Shown here: piece after piece, positions 46,071-64,000 of the stretch
Numbering within the stretch: the stretch's first letter is position 1
How the letters are laid out: every line of letters begins with the position of its first letter
Assembly: GCF_000004075.3 (NCBI RefSeq)
Contig: NC_026658.2
Location: 7,750,001 to 7,814,000, forward strand
DNA from: Cucumis sativus
Taxonomy: Eukaryota; Streptophyta; Magnoliopsida; Cucurbitales; Cucurbitaceae
DNA length: 64,000 nt
Direction of reading: 5' to 3'
Made by a program: the position numbers and the translations under genes
The notes under the pieces: model-generated
Told to the model about the DNA's origin: nothing
The model's input: the letters and a program-made list of their open reading frames with translations, nothing else
Database searches by the model: none

Positions 46071-48430
46071 AATTCTGCTTGTATGCTTTCCATCACCCAG
46101 AAAAAGGCACCCAACCTTATTCATACACTATAGACCGTTTGGGCTATATATTTGAACTTGATATACGTTTATGTCTCTATATAAAGTTCAAGTCTACATT
46201 AGATAGCCTCGGGACGTTAGTTTATTGGATTCAAGATTATAGTATTCAATTTACAATAATAAGTCCTCAATAACCACTTTATTGAATATAATATAATTTA
46301 AACTACAAACTATGAGTTTTATGATATACATTCCAACAAACTCCTACTTGGACTAAAACTCCTTATATTCATGTTGTCTTTGTAGTTTCTAATGGAGTCG
46401 ACAAAGTTCATGAAATTTCCTTTAAAAAAGCTAATCAGGGTCATCAAAATACACTGACTGTTTTTAGAAATGAATGATTTGACCATGGTTCAAGCAACAA
46501 AGAATTCAAAGGTGAAGGATTACCAGTTGGTTGTTTATGATTGTACAAAAAATTATGTTATATGTATTATGATGGTATTTACACTGGTTTTGATTAAGAG
46601 TTGTAATTTCATAATTATAAATTGTTCAAACTTGATTGGAAATGTACGAATATTACAAAATTATAGTGTGTATATATTAAAGTGTCAACCATTTTTTTCT
46701 ATATAGGTGTTATGTATTATAACATTATTGTCATTCAAATGCTTCGTGTAATGGCGAAGCGAAAAGGAGAACAGGGAAAAACGGTAGTAATTAAGGAATT
46801 TGCAACAGAAAATAAATGTCATAATATATGAATTCGTTACACTCCATAATTGTCGTCAATATTAAAACAATGACATTTTTGTTATAAAAAAAACTGTCAT
46901 GATTGTCCTATATTTGACAGGGAAAAAAATGTCGTTAATAGCAAAACGATGAAATTTATTTTTAAAAAAATTGTCACGATTGACATATCCTTGACATTTA
47001 AAAAATGTCACAATAAACGAATTTGTGACATTTTTTTAACTGTCGTTAATATGCAAATGATAACAGTTATTTGTTGTCATAATATAAATTATGATAGTTA
47101 TTTGTTGTCATAAAATAGTAATTAACAACATTTATTTTATGTCATGAAAAAACTTATTGTGACAGTTTTCGTAAACTGTCATTGAAGGACTTTCCATGAC
47201 TTCCGATATTATGACTGTAAATAACTGTCATTGATTTTATTCGTGACAGAAAATAACTGTCATCGTAGACCATTTTTGTTGTAGTGCTAGTGGAATAAAA
47301 GAATGTTAAATTTAACCATAAGAGAATTTATTCATATGAATACAATAAGCATATGAATGCAATAAACTAGGGCATACACTTGAATTCTCCCACATATTCT
47401 AGTGCACGAACTTCATAGACTTAAACTCTTTAGGCCTTCAAACACTTTATCCATGAAGGACTTTGTAAACCAAACAGTCATTGTTTGCTCCACAAGTATC
47501 GAGATTACTAAAACGTCATACAATGCACAATTACCCAGATAAGGTAGTACAATTTTACTTTACACTTCTTCACATTACTCCTCCTTCTTATAGAGTGAAT
47601 ATTGATTCTGATATACACTTTCTAGCATCTTTAGAAATCAGAATCGATGTATTTGATAAGGACCAGATACTTAGCATTATACACGAGCAAGTAATCTTTT
47701 GATTTTCTAAACTATTTTAGAATATACTTAAAGACAATCGCTCATCCCTTTTGAAATTCTACATTTTATATATCTAGACAATATTTTGTCTATATAAGAT
47801 GCTTGAGACTGACTATTATTTTGTTCTTGTGGTTCCAAACAATTTGGATTCTGAGAACACATTGCACATTTCCAAATCTTTTATTTGAAATTGCATAGCT
47901 AGCAATTTCTTGACGTTAGTTAGCTAGACAATCTACATCATTCATTTTCTATGTTATTAGTTAATGGATTCCTCTAAACCATCATCAAGTATGACAATTT
48001 TGTTTTCCATAAAGCCAGGTAACGGTCAGGCTGATGAACAACCCTCCCACTACTTTAAGACACTTTGAACTCTTGAGAAGGATGTGACTAACCAAATTTT
48101 CTAGTTTTATCAACTATTTTAGTGGATGAACTAGGTTTATTTATAACGGTTTTGGAAATCCTATATAATACTAATTTACTACATCGTTTGAAGATTCCTA
48201 ATTTGATTTTTCTCCAAGAGTGTAGTATTTGTCGATACAAATTTCTTATTTTCTTTAGGATCATCAAGCAAAGCTCATCATAAAGATAATCATGTCCAAC
48301 AAAACTCAGTTTCTTCTTTCTAATACATCGTTCCATACTAGATATACAAAGAGTTATAACTGAATTCCGTGCTCTATCAAATAGTCTTGGAATCTTAAAT
48401 CCACATACTTTCCACCTCGATTTAATCAAA
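46071..48430 (-). mobile_element. Minus-strand copia remnant with LTR start and pol fragments
   Basis: On the minus strand the boundary at about 46350 reads TAGTCCAAGTAGGAGTTTGTTGG, matching the polypurine/LTR junction at 34170-34190, and the LTR continues to 46071. Upstream in pol order are a SSGRVVHQPDRYL-type motif (about 48050), an RNase H patch (47630-47700, which parallels the complement of 33480-33565) and F-KSF-DKVFEGLK near 47450. All are frameshifted. A CACTA-like element is inserted at 46.8-47.29 kb. Confidence 0.65.
46790..47286 (-). mobile_element. CACTA-like element end with subterminal repeats, nested in copia
   Basis: The minus strand begins CACTACAACAAAAATGG at 47286, the typical terminus of plant CACTA (En/Spm) transposons. 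Inward lie at least a dozen short motifs of the TGTCA/TGACA kind (AACTGTCAT, TTGTGACA, ATGTCATAA) in both orientations. This is how CACTA subterminal arrays look. The other terminus was not found, so the element is truncated or the left border is mutated. No transposase is present. Confidence 0.65.
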
Positions 48431-49551
48431 ATACCTTACTATTTGACTATTGTCTAACTACTCAGAAACATATCTAACTGTGCTTAATCTTTCTTCATCT
48501 TGCAAGCAGTTTTTGACCATTTTTTTTCTGTAAAACAAGTTGATTGGTTTTGGTTTTTTTTTTTCTTTCTTTTTTTGGCATCCACAGCTCCAACTCCAAT
48601 TAAAATCCTATTACATAAATTAAAAAATGCAAGGGCTAAAGGATATAAGACAAATGTAAAACAAAAAGAACAATTATAACAGAAGAATCAAGAGCATTCC
48701 GAAGTAGAGAAGCATTTACATTACAAATTGACATAAATGAGTGAGTGACACAAGAAAGAAAAAAAGGATAGGGGAATATTTTAGCAGATGATGTGAAGGC
48801 ATTAAAAACAAAGAAAAGAAAAGAGGTAGAAAACAACAAAATCATATTGATTTCAGTGTTTCACGGGTAGCAATGCCAATGTCAAAGAAACACAAATGGT
48901 GTATGTTACTGTCTCATCGTCACGGGGCTCCTTTACAGATATCTATGTGATTAATACGAACCTTCTCGGCGTCGCTTTGTTGAATTCTGTTTGGTTTCAT
49001 TTAATGTTAACTTTATCCATTTTTGGTTTCTTATTGGAAATTAGAATGACAGATGGCTACTTTCTACCAAACCGACCATCGCATTCCAGATTCTGTCATT
49101 ATTTTCTCTCTTATATGTTTTGAGTCTAATTCTGCTGTGTGTAAGATAGATTCGTATTCATATTTTCAAGTTTCTTTTACCCTTTTTCTTTTGTCATAAC
49201 TTGCCAATGTGTTTCTGGTAATGCTTTTTCTCTTTTCCTTTCTTCTAAAGAGTTATCAAAAAGGTATTAATTCTCCAAAATATTGAGGTGAAACAGCTGG
49301 AAGATTAAAATATATTTTTAATTCTGATTTATTATGATATTCATAATTTAGAGACACTTTGGTTACTAGTAGCATTTGAAATGTATTTGGTTACTTACTG
49401 TAATTTAACTTTGTTCTAATGTTTAATGTGTATTCTATGGTTTTGTTGGTTTTGAGCATCTAAAAGATAGAATTAAGTGTCGGAGGTGAAAATTGAGCTT
49501 TAAATGCATCGTTTGGAATCGTTTGGAATCCAAGAAAGAAAATTATCAAAA
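48431..49551. other. AT-rich intergenic DNA
   Basis: No gene or repeat was recognised. Open readings in both strands are compositional. A T-rich tract at 48525-48580 may mark the end of an old insertion. Confidence 0.45.
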
Positions 49552-50464
49552 TACCCTAGAACAGCAACGAACAAGGCTTGATGTTTTGCAATACTAAAAG
49601 GCAAAGGCAATACCCTAGATGTCACACTCTGTCCCAAGTATCACTCTTTGCGACCAGATAAGAGTGTATCGCCATATAAGAGCGTGTCGCCTAGACATTC
49701 ATCGCTCAGCTCTCCACAAGATGACGTGTTGAATGCCTAATAAGTGGAACATCTTACTTACCTTGTTCTTTTGCAAAGTCTTTGCCTCGAATCTAGACTT
49801 TCTTATTGCAACGGAAATTTATAACTTTTAACTTTGCTTTGTCGCCCCGTACATAACTACTTCGCTTTACTATTTTAACACCTTTATAAGGTTTATGCAT
49901 TACAAGTTACATTCTTTTTTCTCGCGGAACATAAAACTAAAGTTGACTTTGGTCCACCTTTTCTCGTCCACCGCCTAGCATTGCTCTATGTGGAGAGGTT
50001 TTCAGGAGTATAAGACCTTTGATTTCATCCTTTTCCTTGAATCACCAACAACCCAACTCAAGGACATTTTTTAGGGATTCATTTCTCTGGTTCAGTTCCT
50101 TCACACTCGTCATCTTTTGGCCCCACAAATGTGACGTGTTGAACGAATTTCCTTGGTCTGAGCTGAAGCCATCCACGTTAAGAAGCGATGCACTTTTCAA
50201 TCAACTCCTTAAACGCGAGATAGGATGACATGACTTGCACACCACACAAGTCTACACAACCATTCTCTTTCTTCTCACTTACTTGACTTCTACGCCTAAC
50301 TCTCATTCCTTACTTGACTTCAATGCCTAACAACCTGGGGAGAGAAAAACTTCAAATGAAAGTCAAAGACTTAGTGAGTGATGAGTTTAGAAAACACATT
50401 TTTTTTTATGGAATACACCAAATCAGATATAAGTAATAATATCACTGCCAAAACGCAAACACAT

Positions 50465-50499
<35 letters not shown>

Positions 50500-51936
50500 C
50501 ATATCAACTCATCAATTCACAATCACAACTTTTATCGCATCAAGTACAACCATAAGCATCACAAAGGATTCCATACGATTCACATCATCGTGCAATCACT
50601 ACTCATCACTGAGACCTGAAATTCTCCCCTCACTTGGACTTGAGACACATCTCAATCAGTGTCTCGCGAGTTTCCTGGGATTTCCACTGGTGTCTCACAA
50701 ATCATTTCTCACCTCATGGGTCAGAATTTTTCCCTCGCCTACACCTAGGACACATCTCAACCAGCTTCCTACGAGTTTTCTAAGATATCCACTATCATTT
50801 CACAAATAATTTTTCGTCTCATGTGAATGGGTTTCTCCTCTCACCTAGACCTAGGACACATTTTACAAATCATTTTTCACCTTTGGGGATATCCAATATC
50901 ATTTCATAACAAACGTTAGCTCCATAACACATAATGGCACATCAACACAACATCATTCAGATCGCAAGATTATGAAAGAATATAATAACACAAATACTCA
51001 GAAGATACTTCTTACAAATGTAAGGAACATAATATAACACTTCGACATTTTGAAAATCATTCACAAGGATATTCATCATTCATTTGAAAACCATTTACTG
51101 CAAAACAGGTACGTATATGAGTGAGAATTTTTTACATAATTCCATTTAAAAAGATTGTTCGTAAGCAATCATTTGTTTATAAGAATCACTCACAATACTG
51201 GAGACTCCACTCCTTCCTCTTTACTTTCAACTCTCTTTGTCGTTCAACTCTCGGAACTCCCTTTCAATGAATTATCATAATGATAATATCTTACACTCCT
51301 TTTTTCGATCTTTTTGGTCCTGTTTATAGTGTTCTTTCACGTCCATGGGTCATTTTCACGCTTTACACGTGTCACCTTCTCATTTTACCGTACTACACAT
51401 CCTACCCAAACTCAACACGTAAGCCAACGTCAATTACGAATGGACACTTTCCTTGAGATGCCAATCTTATCTACTTGGAAAGATAAACTTCCCATCGTCA
51501 GACTCTCTTCTCGAGAAGCTACAAAACATTAACTTCATCTTAGTGAGTCTGTCTTTTCAATAGTACGTCTACCTCATCGCGACTAGACTTAGGTGCAGGT
51601 ATTTCTCTTCACATCACAACGCCCAATGCCTAACCTTTAGTTTTTGTCGTGTGCCTTTCCATCGCCAACTAAATCTCATCGCATCGCTTTCTTAATCGCG
51701 ATAGCACTTGGGCTTGCACGTTTCTTTTCGCATCGTCCTTTGTCCAATCGTATCCCTCCTCACAGGCCGTCTCTCTCTTACACTTAGTCAAACTTATCTT
51801 CCTTAGTGGAGCTCTTCTTCAACAAGACCCCCTTTTGGATCAAAGCATCATACTAAAATAGTATTAGAATGACAAGGTTTGATTTTTCACAATACTAGAA
51901 GGCAAAAGCTAAAACGCTACCTGAAGTTGCTACAAT
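49552..51936. mobile_element. Probable LTR-retrotransposon noncoding DNA with internal repeats
   Basis: Similar sequences flank this tract. AACAAGGCTTGATGTTTTGCAATACTAAAAGGCAAA at 49568-49603 resembles GACAAGGTTTGATTTTTCACAATACTAGAAGGCAAA near 51870-51906, both followed by CTAC/CCCT-type tracts. Inside are TGTCACACTCTGTCCC at 49620 (LTR-start-like), a TA/CA microsatellite (50460-50502) and a 106-bp degenerate tandem repeat from about 50639 (ACACATCTCAA-CAG units). GC is higher than in the surroundings. No coding domain is seen. Confidence 0.4.
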
Positions 51937-52292
51937 ATAAAAAAACCTAACATCACTAAAAACTATCGAACATTGGAAATGTTACGCCAACATTGCAATG
52001 CTTCGTTCAAGCACCACCCAATTTTGTACTTAAAAAAACCTTTTAAAAAAAATAATAAATTTCTAAATTTCTTGATAAATACTTGTTCTTGTCCTGTTTT
52101 CGTTTTTATGTTATATTTTTGTTTCTATGTTATGTGGTATATTAGATTTGATCATCTCTATATAATCATTTTGGTAGACTAACATGTAGTCAATTATTAA
52201 TGCTAGCTATCTGACTTTAATTACTAAGTTGTTTAGAATAGTCCAACTTACGGCATTGCACGATTCATTGGATTAAGAACAAAATCAGTTAA

Positions 52293-53311
52293 GGCTCGTT
52301 TAGTAACATTTTTGTTTCATGTTTTCTATTTCTGTTTTCATTTTCTATGAAACGAAGGTATTTAGTAACCGTTCTTGTTTCTTGTTCTCAATAAAAGTAG
52401 AAACATTTCTCATTTTATAAGGAATTATTGGAACAAAAAAAGTAGTTTCTCTGGTTCCCGTTTCTCAATTATTTTTATTAGTTTTTTCTTTTTCTCAATT
52501 GTTTCTATTGATTTTATTTTCTTTTTTCTCAATTCTTTTTATTGATTTCCTTTTCTTTTATTCTCAACTCTTTTTATTGGCTTCCTTTTCCTTCTTTTCA
52601 ATTATTTTTCTATTTCATTTTCTTTTTCCATTTTCCTCTTATGATTTCCTTTTTCTTTCACTTATTTCCATCTTCTTCCCCAAATAACCACTCTCCACGT
52701 GGTTTCCTTTTTCTTCCTCTTATCTTCACTGTCATTCCTAAATAATCATCTTCCTCTTCCTCTCATCGTCTCCGTCGCCTTCCTCTTCGCTTCACATCGT
52801 CTACCTCTACACGACGCCTTCCTCTTCGTTGGATCTGAGTTTTTTCTCTTCCTCTTTGCGTGAATTGTGTTTTTGCTGTGGGTTTTCACCGAATTTGTAG
52901 GTTTTTGTCATATCTGTATTTTAGCTGTGGATTTTTGTTTTCCTCTTTGTCGTGGGTTTCGATCCTCCTCTTCGTCATGGGTTTTCATCTTCCTCTCGTC
53001 GACTCTATTCTTCATATCTCAATCTTCATCTCGTTCTCAATTAGATTACAAAACTTCCCTATCTAGGTTTGATAATTTTATTTTTTTATGTTTAATGGAA
53101 GACATATATTTTTATTGAATTAAATGTGAATAAAATAAAATAAAAAATTTAAAATTATGAAACAAGAAACAATTATCAAACACATTTTTTGTTTCTGTTT
53201 CTTTTTTCAAAAAACAAGAAACAATTATCAAACACATTTCTGTTTTTTTTTTTAAAAGAAGAAGGAACAAGAAACGAAAAACAGAAAATAAGAACGTTAC
53301 CAAACAGATCC
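52293..53311. mobile_element. 1-kb TIR element, PIF/Harbinger or hAT-like, with pyrimidine-rich core
   Basis: The left end GGCTCGTTTAGTAACATTTT and the reverse complement of the right end (GGATCTGTTTGGTAACGTTC) are imperfect inverted repeats. The arms continue with GTTTCTTGTT-type blocks on both sides. TTA flanks the left (52289-52291) and TTA the right (53312-53314), which would suit the 3-bp TWA target of PIF/Harbinger elements. The right arm holds a short tandem repeat of AACAAGAAACAATTATCAAA (53160 and 53212). No transposase is readable; the core (52480-53060) is CT-rich low-complexity DNA. Confidence 0.6.
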
Positions 53312-54587
53312 TTAGAAACCAAGCAAATGTGAGAATGTTGTGAAATGTTACCAAACCTAATCAATCGAACATCTATTTCAATTAAATTTTTAATTGATGA
53401 TTTGGGTTCTTATGATATTCTCGCGCAAGTAGGATAATTACTTGAATCAATGAGAATTTGATTTTAGACGTCCTATGATCAATCGAACAATTGAGTGAAT
53501 CAAACTCTTAGTCTATGCCCTTAACATTTTTCATACTTTTACATTCTTGCACTTAATTTTTCTGTGTTTTACTTACTACATCCACACAGTTACAAGAACA
53601 CCCCAAAACCGAGCTGCAAGGTTGAGCAAGCAAATAATCAAACAGTTTAGAACCAATTCCCAAATTTCTGATAAATAAAATCGTGTTAGCGTCTCATTGC
53701 AAATATTCAAAAGATTTGACATTTCATCAGAGAGCCAATAACAAAGTAGTTCTTTATTGTCAGACTTAAAAGTTCTGCATATTTGTCATGGCCGTCACAA
53801 ATATAAAGTGCCAAAAAGAGAATTCAAATTCACAGCATCACCTGCTTCAACAACCATTGTTACCTTGCATCTACCACCCATTAAAGTTAGCCTTCGTGAT
53901 TCGGGCATATTGTAGAGTTGCCACATAATTCGAGTCGGTCCTCACACTTCATAATGGTAGAGACCAAAATGTAAAGCTGCTAACCTGCATCATGAAACCA
54001 CATCCAAAAACACAACAGAACTTCACAGGTAATCAGAAATCTTTGTTGAAGTAGATGTTTTTTGGAAGAGCGTATTTGAAGTCAGTGTTAAACATGTTAA
54101 AAAATGGAATCAGAAGATAGAGATTTCTACTTTCTCCCGCCAACCAGCTCTAAAATACGACCATTAATCACACAATGAGTAGAATTACAATCAGAATCGT
54201 TATGAAAAAGAATCACTACCTTACATACAACATAAGCACCAGGCAAAACAACACCAGCAGCAAAAACTCAAGCCATACATTGACTGCACATGTCTCTTGT
54301 AACACAATATTGGAAGAAACATGACATTCAGATTCTGTAACGAAAGGAGGGAGTCCTAGCTGCACGCCAACCATAAAATGGTTAAAAATAGTGACCATTG
54401 CACTCTTCACCCTGGTGGTATACACCTTTCCGTTACTAAGATCACAAGAGATTTCCCACCGCAATTACCAGACCCCCTGCTTGCCGTTTACGTGGTTATG
54501 AATTTTAACGTGAGTGGTACAAAGAAATACAAGCAAAGGGAATGATTTGACCAATTCAGCTTCAATTGAATCAACAATGCTTTTGTA
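53312..54587. other. Intergenic DNA and probable 3' UTR of AUGMIN5
   Basis: AATAAA on the minus strand (53758-53753) could end the AUGMIN5 transcript. If so, the 3' UTR spans up to 830 bases and may contain an intron (an AAG/GTAGTG donor-like site near 54220 and a GCAG site near 53985). No independent coding sequence was recognised. Confidence 0.4.

Positions 54588-64000
<9,413 letters not shown>

Noticed and set aside
52499..53118. Phe/Ser-rich plus-strand frames
   Set aside because: They come from the CT-rich core of the TIR element; no recognisable domain.
53112..53364. Minus-strand frames with FLFSVFRF-type repeats
   Set aside because: They are translations of the AACAAGAAACAATTATC tandem unit in the element's right arm.

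Overview
This is a stretch of plant nuclear DNA. It is AT-rich, has spliced genes with GT/AG introns, and carries many retrotransposon and MITE-like remnants. The genes are clearly dicot. The LINE and copia remnants look like those I associate with Cucurbitaceae (cucumber, melon or gourd type), but that is recollection, not a search. No bacterial or organellar genes, CRISPR arrays or rRNA genes are seen.

Seven protein-coding loci are supported. From left to right they are: (1) the first 37 coding bases of a 60S ribosomal protein L9 gene on the minus strand, with its promoter; (2) a CONSTANS-like B-box/CCT transcription factor (1882-4928, minus, 2 exons) that lacks the first B-box; (3) a BIM-type bHLH factor (18448-21744, plus, 7 exons); (4) a rhamnogalacturonan-I rhamnosyltransferase (RRT/GT106) homologue (27687-29905, minus, 8 exons); (5) the U3 snoRNP protein IMP3 (38871-41052, plus, 4 exons); (6) a proline-rich Pollen Ole e 1 family wall protein (42331-43462, minus, 2 exons); (7) the C-terminal two thirds of AUGMIN subunit 5 (54588 to the right edge, minus, 9 exons seen). 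The exon joins were worked out by hand: each keeps frame and restores a family motif.

The intergenic space is mostly decayed mobile DNA. One copia family with long LTRs (about 1.9 kb) recurs at 10.3-11.0, 23.5-25.3, 31.8-36.1 and 45.2-48.4 kb. A 5-kb element with long, tandem-repeat-rich inverted ends lies at 11.0-15.96 kb. A near-perfect foldback element with a candidate 9-bp target duplication sits upstream of IMP3. A CACTA-like element is nested in copia DNA at 46.8-47.3 kb. The 4.4-kb AUGMIN5 intron holds two LINE remnants in opposite orientation and two related GAAGCA-ended elements. tRNA-derived repeats occur at 17.0 and 55.9 kb.

The genes do not form a cluster or pathway; they are ordinary unlinked plant genes. 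The one shared regulatory theme is translation: the RPL9 and IMP3 promoters both carry telo-box and site II elements, as expected for co-regulated ribosome-biogenesis genes. I found no convincing new biological system. The most unusual items are the CONSTANS-like protein without B-box 1, the foldback element beside IMP3 with a nearby empty-site-like copy, and the palindromic motif families in the COL intron and the 5-kb element.
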